NCBI GenBank assembly: GCA_951394045.1
Contig: OX595989.1
Coordinates: 1,674,001-1,738,000, forward strand
Length of the DNA: 64,000 nt
DNA from: Nitzschia sp. DOCU1
Taxonomy: Eukaryota; Bacillariophyta; Bacillariophyceae; Bacillariales; Bacillariaceae
Direction: 5' to 3'
Below, piece after piece: positions 8,443 to 18,600 of this stretch; position 1 is the stretch's first letter, and every line of letters begins with the position of its first letter. The notes below the pieces were generated by a model, which was given only the letters and a program-made list of their open reading frames with translations, did not search any database and was not told the DNA's origin. The translations under genes were made by a program, and so were the position numbers.

Positions 8443-9987
8443 CTATAGAAAGCTGTTGGCATCGGCGGCGAACTCTCGGAGTCCCAACGCGCATGCCATC
8501 AGAACTCGGTGTTGCGACCAGCGCAACGAGGCCGCTTGTCGACTTGAAACTACATCAAACAAAGAGGCAGTCGCTGCCGGATGATCGTCGTACAGATCTC
8601 GTTCCGGCTCCAAAAGCAAGTAAAAGGCAACGTCGGAAATGCGTTCGGCCAATTTCAAAGCCACTTCAGGAGTTAGGGCAACTTCTGCATCTTCTCCTTC
8701 CGCGGCAACAGGATAACCACTACTGAAGGCGGCCACCACCATATCAAATGGCACGTGCGAGGGCCCAACAACGTAGCGGACACCATCCATGTACACTTCA
8801 GCTTCGTTGTCCTCTTCGTCGCTGTCTGCAGTGGCGCCTTCATTTGGACCGGGGAGACGATTGTACTGGGGAACGAATCCATACGATAGGAGGCACCTCC
8901 AAGCGGGCCGTGCCGAGTCTCCATAGTCAATCAATACTTCGTCATGAGCTCGAATGTCCTTATCAGCACGGACCACCAGGTTGTCACCGTCTTCCAGTTG
9001 AAAATGAGCGTTCGCACCAGCGTCTCCTTTTACTTTCATTGATCCATGGTTGAGAAAGTCAAAGACTGGCGCGAGAACACGGAGTGGTGTAGCATAGTTG
9101 TCATCTTGAATTAGACGACAGGAGCGTGTTTGGACGACATCCAAGGCATTGTGGCAAAGTTGACGCAGGTCGGCGTCGTTTAGGTCTTTCGCCAAGTCCG
9201 AGTTGGACTTCAAAGCAGATACAATGTCTTCCACAGCTTCAGCTCGTGCGAAATAGGAGCTGTCCACGGCAAGTTCCAAGGCAGTGGATCGAGCGCTCTG
9301 CACTGTCTCTTCGGGCCAGTGAACGGGAAGGGTTGCACGCAAAAAGTCTGGATCGGGCAACAGAGAGAGCCACTTGGAATGACCCTTGCCAATGTCGGCG
9401 TTTTCATTGTCCTTCCTTTGCCGCAATTGTAAATCCAGCAGACTGGCCGCTAAGCGCGTTGCCCAGTCACTAGGATTATACGAGGACGACGACGATTCCT
9501 CCTCTCCTGTCTGCATCCAAGAGGGCGGTTCATCGTCTTGAAGACAGGCCTCTAGTGGAAGGGATAGTATAATGTCGCCTTCCTTTACAGGTCGATTCAA
9601 GTAAACTCCTCGAACTCCATCAGGGGTAGACTCAAATCGAAGAAGGTCCGTTGGTGTTGCATCGAGCATGTCACACAACTCTGATAATGTCTCAGAGTCT
9701 CCGTCGTCCTCTTCATCGTCCTGATCCAGCGTATCAACATCGTGTCGATCCGAGAAATCAAGCCCAGCCGAAGACGAACAATCCGAAGGCGACTTGGTGT
9801 TGAAAGGCGATATCACAGTAGCATGAACATACTTCTGCGGCGCCGCAATCTGTCTCGGTTGCCGGAACGACCTGGATTCTCGACAATAGGCCCCTTGACC
9901 TGCACAATAACTCGGGCCTACGAAAGCCGACGACTTCCAGAGCGATAAGACAAGGATTATGCAATGTATTGACTGAAGCGGAATCAT
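8443..9987 (-). CDS. Plastid-type SET-domain protein lysine methyltransferase (Rubisco LSMT/SETD3-like)
   Basis: One exon, 514 aa from the ATG at 9987. The frame is open to 10194, but this start gives a clean signal peptide, MIPLQSIHCIILVLSLWK, followed by SSAFVGP, the diatom plastid-import motif with cleavage before F. After an acidic linker comes a split SET domain (residues about 115-355): GVRGVYLNRPVKEGD (SAM-binding start), FDFLNHGSMK (NHxS core) and DEVLIDYGD (catalytic-tyrosine strand). A partial C-terminal substrate-binding domain follows. Plant relatives methylate plastid proteins such as Rubisco large subunit or fructose-bisphosphate aldolase; SETD3 methylates actin. The plastid location is inferred from the leader and the substrate is unknown. 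It is convergent with the PhyH gene, 58 bp apart. Confidence 0.83.
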   Translation of the reverse strand: MIPLQSIHCIILVLSLWKSSAFVGPSYCAGQGAYCRESRSFRQPRQIAAPQKYVHATVISPFNTKSPSDCSSSAGLDFSDRHDVDTLDQDDEEDDGDSETLSELCDMLDATPTDLLRFESTPDGVRGVYLNRPVKEGDIILSLPLEACLQDDEPPSWMQTGEEESSSSSYNPSDWATRLAASLLDLQLRQRKDNENADIGKGHSKWLSLLPDPDFLRATLPVHWPEETVQSARSTALELAVDSSYFARAEAVEDIVSALKSNSDLAKDLNDADLRQLCHNALDVVQTRSCRLIQDDNYATPLRVLAPVFDFLNHGSMKVKGDAGANAHFQLEDGDNLVVRADKDIRAHDEVLIDYGDSARPAWRCLLSYGFVPQYNRLPGPNEGATADSDEEDNEAEVYMDGVRYVVGPSHVPFDMVVAAFSSGYPVAAEGEDAEVALTPEVALKLAERISDVAFYLLLEPERDLYDDHPAATASLFDVVSSRQAASLRWSQHRVLMACALGLREFAADANSFL

Positions 9988-10451
9988 ATTGAAAGCAACG
10001 TATAATAAAGAACTTTGTGTGAAGCAGTTGGGAAAGCGCCTGCTGATGTAGAGGGGCACTTGCGTCCGATGGATCTTCTCCACGAGATGTTCTTTTGATG
10101 GGTGGATGATGTTTGAACTTGGCAAGCTGGAAGATTTTCTGTCCTTCGTCGCCGACCGTCGTTTGCCTTGACAACCAATCGTTTCGTTCCACATGTCGGG
10201 TTCTGATTGAAGGTTCTCAATTTCCCGCCATTTTTCGAACGTTCAACACATCGTGGCCAGACCGCCACATTCGTACGACAGCAGACCATCCCCGCCAACC
10301 AACCAAAAAAATATCCCACCAACAAAATGCTCGAAACCAAGAAGAGGATGCTTCCATTCATTTGTTCCTGATTCACTCGGTGTTGTTATCATTCCTTTGA
10401 ACTCAGCGCTACGTTTCAAAAGATTCCACAAGTGACTTCGTTTTATTCAAT
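9988..10451. other. Intergenic region between divergent genes
   Basis: It holds the 5' regions of the SET-domain gene and of the Pumilio gene. The SET-gene frame is open to 10194 but lacks a better start there. Nothing else is recognised. Confidence 0.45.
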
Positions 10452-12283
10452 ATGGGCGAGCACAAGAGAAAATCCGGCGGAAATGACTTCAAGTCCAAGA
10501 AGAAACCAAAGACCGTGGAACCTCCGACAGAAGATTTGTCCAGCAGCGCGCAAAAGCGTCAATTGAAGAAGGAAAGACAATCTCATCGACGCCATGCAGA
10601 CACTGTAGCAGAGGCCAAGGCGTTGTGGAACAAGTTGCGTGTAAGGTCGAACACTCCTGACGACACAAAAGCACTGATGGAGCAAGTGATGACATTGATT
10701 CGAGGAAAAGTCAATGAAATTGCTTTACAGCACGACGCCAGTCGAGTAGTACAAGCGGCGGTTCAATTTGGAAACGATGAACAGCGGAAGGAATTATTGA
10801 CGGAGATTTGCGCTGAATCAGCTGCAGGACTCGCGGAACTTTCAAAGATCCAGTACGCTCATTTCTGCTGCTTGAAATTTATCAAGTATTGCGCGCGTGA
10901 TCCAGACTGTGTAAAGACGATAGTAAAGGTGAGTGATGATTGAGCCGGTATGAGGAAGTTTTGGATCCAATTCGTTTAGATCTTTGCACTCATATTAATA
11001 TTTGACAGGGTTTCAAGGGCTCCATTCCCAAGTTGGCGGTACATTCGGTTGGCGCCCGTGTGATCGAATCCTTGTTCCTGAATTTTCCGCCAAAGTCGAC
11101 CATGTCATTGAAACAGGAATTGTACGGTCCCCATTTCAGTCTGTTCGTACAGGACTTGAAAGCTGTACCCACCTTGAAGAGTAACTTGGATTCTGCGACA
11201 ACCGAAACACAAAAGCAAGCTGCGCTGAAGTTCGTCAAAGAAATTATATCCAAGGGCACGACCAAGAGCTTCTACGGGTACACGTACTTTCAGGAGCTTT
11301 TTGCAGAATACATGGACGTTGCAGAACCAGATGAAATTCGAACTTTGGCTTCGAGCGTAGCCGATCACTCGATTCACTTGCTGTCCACTCGAGCAGGGGC
11401 TCGGGTGGTGGCGGCGTGTGCATCATATGGTACTCCGAAGGATCGAAAACGTATTTGCAAGAGTTTGAAGGGCTACGCGGCCTCGTCGCTTCTCCACCGA
11501 GATGCGTACTTGGCCTTGCTTCGTTTGATACAAGTGACCGATGATACCGTATCTATCAACAAAAGTGTGTTCAATGAAATTCTAACCGCTCCCAAGGATG
11601 CGGAAGACAAGGCATCGCCTATGCTACAGCTAGCTCTCAGCGAGTCAGCGTCGAAAATGTTCTTGTTGGTGTTGGTTGATGACGATGAGGCTCGATCAAA
11701 GTATTTCGATCCGTACGAACGAAGTATCCTTGAAATAGAAGCTACAGTGAAAGAGAATGTCAAGGAGGTTTCCACGTCGAAGAAGGATCCAGCTTTGCGC
11801 CGGGAAGAATTGTTCAAATACCTTGAGAAAGAGCTCGAGGAACTTTGCACCAAACACGCGCTCGAGTTGGTCAAATCGCTTCCTGGATCGCGAGTCATCA
11901 AAGAATTCTACAACCGAACAGGATCCAAAGGAGTGGCAGAAGCTGTGGTGAAAATCTGCGAGACTGAACTGGCAACGGATAATGGCAATCTTTTTGAAGA
12001 TTCCGTAGGTCATCGCACCATCAAGAATTTGATTTTGTGTGACGTGGAAAGAAAAGATGCCGTTTTCTCTTCACTCTTGTTTGAGAGGTTTGCTGACCAG
12101 CTGGCGTCAGTGGTGGAATCGAATCGGGGGGCTTTCGTTGTGTCTGCACTCTTCCAAGTCCCAAGTCTCAAGCACAAAGTCACCAACAAGTTGAAGCCAC
12201 TGAAGAAGATCTTAAAAGAAGCAAGCGGGGGCGAAGGCCCTACTGCTGGCTACGAGGCTTTGATTAAGGCCTTGACTTCGTAG
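10452..12283 (+). CDS. PUM3: PUM3/PUF6-like Pumilio-repeat nucleolar protein (2 exons)
   Basis: Exons 10452-10928 and 11009-12283 join in phase 0 across an 80-bp GTGAGT...TTGACAG intron and give 583 aa. The basic N-terminus (MGEHKRKSGGN...KSKKKPK) is followed by EAKALWNKLRVRSNT and by irregular Pumilio-like repeats: HDASRVVQAAVQFGN, QYAHFCCLKFIKYC, HSVGARVIESLF, STRAGARVVAACASYGTPKDRK. The last block, with GTPKDRK, and the C-terminal CPL-like region are typical of PUM3 (Puf-A) and yeast Puf6, nucleolar RNA-binding proteins involved in 60S ribosome assembly. The exon join is supported by the continuous repeat CVKTIVK/GFKGSIPKLAVHSVGARV. Role inferred from family. Confidence 0.88.
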
Positions 12284-15200
12284 AAACCTCTTTCATTGTA
12301 CGCTACAGATCTTTACTATGCTTGACAGTAGAAATGCACTTCAAATACTGTTACTCTGCCAGCCATATACTCGCGCCTGGTCCATTCTGGCAACGCGTAC
12401 TTGATAGTTACCCGTCGTTAGGTAGCTAGCCCCACTTCTCTGCTTTACAACGAGATAACGAAGCGATTCCAAATAGAGGGGAACTTCAATTGTGCATCCC
12501 CAGTTTCCCCCTAACTAATTTAGCTTTTTCCGAGAGAGGCTGGCTTGTACACGCCGGGTGGTCTTGTCCCGCCATCCGTTGCCTAAATAGGCCATCGACT
12601 CTGGGCAAGAGACCGCAGTGTCCCGAAAATGTTGGTGTCAAAAGTTTGGGTGGCGAAGACACCCATCTGAAATTTCATAGCAAAAGGCTCCCGTTCCATC
12701 AACATGTCTGCAGCTGGTGGCCCACTGCGTGTCTTAGAATCCAATCCGACTTGTGGTGCAGGGATGAGTTCTCGGTGGTGGCCAATGCTGCCCAGCTGGT
12801 GTCATTGGACTCTCTAGGAGATGTGGTTATTACAGGAACTGGTTGGTATCTCCTATTAGCTAACATTACATCTATTAGCTCGCTCTACTAGTTGTTGTAG
12901 GGTCGAGTAGAGACGGGATCGCCTGTTCCTTCCTCGATGCTACCAACGAACAACGGTGGAACGGCAGCTACTGCTAACGAACCTGTATTGCAGCATGTAA
13001 AGCTGGGAAAAGGAGTCGTATTGCACTGATTAGCCAGGCGACAGGGCCATGCTGCAACCTGCTAGAAAAGCGGACTATCGGCGGTTTGAGCTAGTTGCAA
13101 AAGGAGCCTCAGCTGCGAAAGGCTGAAAGCCGAGGCCCATTCCGCCCTCCGACCATGAACACAAAACTAATTGTTACGACGAAGGCTAGAGAAGGAGATA
13201 GCACATAATAAGAAGAATGGCGATTTGTCTACTAAAGACCTTACAACTTGCGAGTATGTAGCGACACATGGTGTGCGTGTGCAAATAGCAGCTTAACAAA
13301 ACACATGGATGATGGCCATCCACGTATGTAGCAGAATTAGCGTGCGAGAGTGCCTGTCCTTGAGGAAGGCACCACGACTAGCAATGGAAGAACAGCTCAT
13401 CGAGACCTGTTTCTCCACGTCGTGGCTGCAACCGTATTGTGGGTAGATCTTGATGGTTCTTGGTCCTGTTTACTAATCTCAAACCAGGCAAACGGAGAGT
13501 GTCACCTGGTGATCCGCATACGGAGACACGATCTTCGTCGAAGATTGATGACCTTGGCGGGGGTGGTGCCGTGAGGATGGGTGAAATGCGTAGAGACACC
13601 ACCGAGCGAGGTGTGGAAGGGGCGGGGGAAAGCTGTTCTGAGCTCATTGTCTTGACCAATGACAGGTGATGGGTTTGACGGGAGATTTCTGCTGGAGTAG
13701 GAATTATGATGCTGGTGCAGAGGACGGATGATAGGATATGGTTTCTCGTTTGTGGTTGCATTGATGCCAATCCCCCCGTCAAGGCGAGCGAATCTGCCTG
13801 CCACTGGGAGGTGCATGACATAATTGAAGTTTGGGCACGATGTCACCGCCAAAACAACGACAAAGGAGAACAAATCAAATTATTTTAGAACGCAATGGAT
13901 ATCCAATCAACAAGACGTAGGGAATGTTCTTTTGACAGTCTGACCACGTATTGTGAACATACCATAAGTATGAAACGGCGAAGAAGGATGGTGTCCTGGC
14001 GACAGAAATTCAAGCATGCAGACTCGATTATGGCCTACCTGGTAGTCGGACGGGTACTGTACGATACGGTACATAATGCGTTGGCGCGGTGATGTCAGTT
14101 GGTGTCACGCTCACCTCCGTCTATGAAATCAGAAGTTTTCGGCCAGTGTCACATCCCTTCCTTCGCTGTAAATGAAGAGGTCCAACACGTTTCATGTTTC
14201 TGTTCAAGTTGATGGTCTGGAGAATTGTATGATTCAGAATAACGGTCCAAACGCTCTATTGGATTTCGCAATGCCGACTATCGTCCGATTGTATTTGGGG
14301 GAGCAGGCCAGAAAGAGTGATGAAAATCGAATGAGAGGACCAAAATGACCAATGGGATCACAACACATAGTACTTTTAGCTTCTACTCTGGTTACTACTA
14401 GCTAGTAGTAGAACAACCCTGTCATTATTGGAATAATTTTCACTTTAAAGGCTAAATCGGGAAGCCTCCTTGCACTATGTGTTATCGTAAAGAGTGGCGA
14501 GCTTCGTGGTGTATAAACGTATAGTAAACGCCTTTAAACTGGCAGTGGGCACTGACGATTTCATTCTCGATTTCTTGGCGGGCGTTTCCTTCCCATGTAC
14601 TCGTATTTTGAACCCAAAGTAGATCATGGTCGACAATTGTCTTGAAATCAATTGACACCATTTAATGAACGAAAATCCTGGGAATTGACGTCGCGGCAGA
14701 GCTGTCAGCCGTCGTAGTATAAGAACCCGCCAGTACAAACCCGCCGATAGACACCCATCAGCAGCAACAACCGGCCATGATTACCGAGGAGGAATATTTC
14801 ACCCTCATGGTGTAAGAGAGCACATCTCAGTCTTCACAACAAAATTTTAAGAAATAACGGCGGTCATTGTAGTGATATTGATGCTCGGTGGCAACATCTT
14901 CGTCTGCGCCAGCAATGTTGTTGCAAATGAAACAACGGCACGCTTTTGCGACTACTTTCTTGCTTTGATCCATTCGACCACTTATTTGAAACGAATCACA
15001 CTTCCAGCCCGTTTTTTATCAAAGGAAACTATGCCCTTTGACCAACTGTTCCTTATGTAAGACACTGCCCTATAACATGTTTGGTTGCGAGTCTTATTCG
15101 ATCGATCTTGAGAATGATGTCACCCTACTTAGTGAATGACCTTCCTCCTTTTAGACGTGAGAATTTTCAAATAGCCTTGTGACCAAACGAGGTGTCCCAA

Positions 15201-15606
15201 ACCTCGTGGCGAAAAAGTTTATCTGCGGTCAGGTTCTCCACTTTGGTGTTGTACGTACCACGCACAACCAACGACCAAAACTATCGAGTCCCGCCGCCGC
15301 AGGACTCGAGAGACGGCGGGGCCGACGACACGTCGCCGGCGGGTGTCCCGTTTGGTTGGCAAGAAAGAGGGTTATCGCGGCGGCGCGTCGGCTGGATGAT
15401 TTGGCTTTCGCTTCGCTCTCGCTCTTCCCAACGGGACGGGACCGCGCGATTGAAAGGCAGCAGTTGGCACAGCTGAAGTTGCTCCGTGGGCAGAAGCAAC
15501 AACACCCGGGGTAAGAGCAAGGCACCAGGTGGTCTTGCTTACTCTATTTCTTCATCTTTCACTCCCGTTCTATCACTGGAGGCTCTGGAGATCTTATTCT
15601 TTAATA
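12284..15606. other. Long gene-poor intergenic region
   Basis: About 3.3 kb without a recognisable gene. Frames of 123-147 codons (13378-13821 and 13502-13873 on the minus strand, 12490-12891 on the plus strand) show no domain, and no tRNA or snRNA was recognised. CTAGTA-rich stretches occur near 12850-12900 and 14390-14410. At 14777 an ATG opens MITEEEYFTLM and then meets a possible donor; a frame VILMLGGNIFVCASN follows from 14872, but no exon join of correct phase was found. The last part (about 15285-15606) is presumably promoter and leader of the armadillo gene. Confidence 0.5.
15285..15308. repeat. Short perfect inverted repeat (possible hairpin)
   Basis: CGAGTCC (15285-15291) and GGACTCG (15302-15308) are a perfect 7-bp inverted repeat around a GC-rich 10-nt loop, about 300 bp upstream of the armadillo gene start. 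It could form a hairpin in the leader or be a protein-binding palindrome; the function is unknown. Confidence 0.5.
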
Positions 15607-18600
15607 ATGGCGACGAGACGGACATCCGGATATAACATACACACCCCTTCTCCAGGGCAACCCCGAGACATGTTGGCTGCGGGTATCGATATTATTCCCG
15701 ACAGGAGAAATAACCTGGGAGCTAAGCGAGAAAAGCGCGGAGAATGCCCCACTTGTGGGGTTAAGACGCACCAGATGGTGCTCTTTGGAAAGCCGAAACC
15801 GCTGACAGAAGAGGGGAGAGTTTACAAAGGGAGGTGCTTAGTTTGCCATCCGCTGGAAGGCTATATTCGGCGTCCACCGGGAGCCATGCACAACCACCAG
15901 CAGCAACAGCAGCATCTTCGACAGCAGCAGCAACAACAACAGCACAATCAAGGTCATGTTCCTCCGCCGCCGCAGCACAACCAATACGCAAACTCGCCGC
16001 CGCGGGAACAACAATCGCGTCCTTCCATGGTCGGTCATCCGCCGCAGCAACATTATGGCCAGGTCATGCCTTCTCAACAGCCGCAATATCCACGGAGTCA
16101 AATGCCTTCCCAACGGCAGCTCATACCACAGCAGCAGCTGCTGCAGCAGCAGCAACAACATTATCCAGTAGAAGAAGCAAACTATATGCCGGCCACGGAA
16201 TCAGGAATTACCGTTCCCCGCACCCTGGAAGTCAACGAGCTAGACGACGATGTTTCTGTGATTACAATGGATTATCGATTGGCTCAGGCTGCTCGAAATT
16301 GGACGCCTGGTATGGGTTTACCAGAAGATGAAGTTTATGCTTCGGACGACGAACAGGATGAAATGGCACCACCTATACCAAATAAGAGGCCAGGACCTGA
16401 TACAGGTTATTCAAATGATGACGCTGGGAATAGCCGTGTGGTGCCTCCTCCTCGAAATGTCCCTTCGTATCAGGGTAACGAAGATACCACAGGGCACTCT
16501 CGTCCTTCCATGATGGAAGGAGGCTCGTATCGAAGAAAAGTTGCGCCTCCTTCGTTATTACCCACGATCTCGCAGGAACACGCTCCTGACTTCTCTCGTG
16601 AAGAATCCATGCAGAATTCTCACGTTCAGGACTTCCAAAGCCGGCATCAATTTCATCACGGTCGCCACACACAGCAACAGGACTATGGACATCAACAACC
16701 TGGCTTTGATGCGGATGGATATCCTATCGCAAGCAGTGGCTATGGCTGGGATAAGCAAGCAGATTTGTTGCCGCCCGGTGGAAACATGGACATGTTGCTT
16801 CGAAATCGGTCAGGGGAAGCACCACTCCCAACATCGTCTAATCGACAGAAGTCCCATGCTACATTGCCCATTAATCTGAATGCTAGTGGGGAAATTCGAT
16901 TTCAACCTCTTTCTGAAGATGACGAAGATGATCAAATCGATGACGAACCCCAAATGATGATGCAGATGGAAGAAGACCACAACAAGGAATACCCTCTTCC
17001 TCCAGGTCTTCGGGGAAATCTTCCGGCTCCCCCTCCGATCCCCAACCCGCGACGAATGGAATCGATGGAGTCTGGACCCATGTTTTTACCGGATGATGTT
17101 CCGACATACGATGAAGGGATAGGGACACCGTCCCAAACAAGGCTCAAGAGTCAGCTCTCCGAACCCATGTTTAACATGACCGCAAGTCGTCCAGAATTAC
17201 CTCCAGGCCTTAGGGCGAGCAAAACTGTTGGAGCTGCTCGGTTTACCAATGGGTTTAGTGGCCACAACCGGGGAGTTGGAAACAAGTATGACTCGAGATA
17301 TAGCGAGTCGGGGGCGTCTGAAAGTACCGGTACCATGGCTCCACCTTTGGTTGGCCATGATCGGCGGGGTCGACCCGATGATGATTTGATTCAAGATCCG
17401 TCCTTCGCTATGATGCAATCTGCACCACAGCAACAGTCGGCGGCAGTAATGGGTACCGTGCTCGATAATGACAATGAAGATGAAGAGCCGGAAGAAGAAC
17501 AACCAATTGTCCCTAGGAAAGGATCCAAAAAGGAACCTCCAAGTCAATACATGCCTGAAATTTCACCGATCGCAATGCCAAGACCAGGTGTGTCTGTTGG
17601 GGGTGAGAGTGAAGCCTCAACCGGTCTCATGTTTATGGATGATGGGAACGAACCCAATATGGCTACCGCTCCTCCTGCACCTGAGCTACACTTCAAAAAG
17701 ACCCCACCCCCGGATTATAGCAATGATTACAAGCAGGAGGAGGAAGAGCGGATGGACTTCAAATCTGCTTCTGTAGCAGCGCCTCCTTCTTCGGAATGCG
17801 TCACAGCAATGATTCGCACCCTCTCCATACAACCAGGAGAGGAACATCTGGATACCACAGCAAGACCTGGAGTTCATGCGGTGAATAACCAGCAGAAGCC
17901 AGGGATAGAGGATATTCCTGTCATTATGCATTGTTTGAATTTGGACCAGGCAAATGCAAATATGCGAGAAAAGGCTCTTCGGAGCTTGGCAGACATTCTA
18001 TGGAAGGCTGGCCCGAAAGCTCGGGATTTTGTCATTGAATTCAAAGGCGTTGAGACATTGGTAAAGACAATGTGGGACGAAATCGGTAGTGCAGCAGTCC
18101 AAGATGCGGCGGCCGATCTCTTGCTAGCCCTAGCAGCGTCGTCGGACGCAGAGCCGCACAATGATTTGCTAGCGAACCAAGATGATTGTTGCGATTCGCT
18201 TTTATTCGCGATGCAGACTCATGCCCATGTTGAGAGCATTCAAATGAAGGGGATAACGATCTTCTCGTGTCTGGCGGCGGCTTCTTCCAACAACAAGAAC
18301 GTGAGCGATGGAAGTCTCTCCGGTGCTTCCATGATGGTTTTGACGGCCATGAGCAACCATGCGCGTTCCACCGACATTCAAAAGGCGGGGTTGCAGGCAC
18401 TTTACTACCAGTGTACTCTGTCGGAACATGCCGAAAGTAACAAACGAAGTCTGGTGGAAAGTCGTTTGGACAATGGGTCATCGGGCATGTCTGTCATTGT
18501 CAGTGCCATGAAATCTCCCTTACAAAACGACCCCGTGTCCATGGAATGGACCAGTCGGTTATGTTGGTGTTTGACGTCGAGCGAAGATCTAGTCAAGGCT

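Noticed and set aside
13378..13873. Two overlapping minus-strand frames of 147 and 123 codons
   Set aside because: No domain, signal peptide or conserved motif; overlapping frames of similar length in a gene-poor region are most likely chance.
14777..15060. Possible two-exon small gene (MITEEEYFTLM plus VILMLGGNIFVCASN)
   Set aside because: No donor/acceptor pair gives the right phase, and neither part has a recognisable homologue; kept only as a note in the intergenic entry.
15761..16331. Leu- and Ala-rich frames overlapping the polyQ region on both strands
   Set aside because: They are frame and strand shadows of the CAG/CAA repeats in the armadillo gene.
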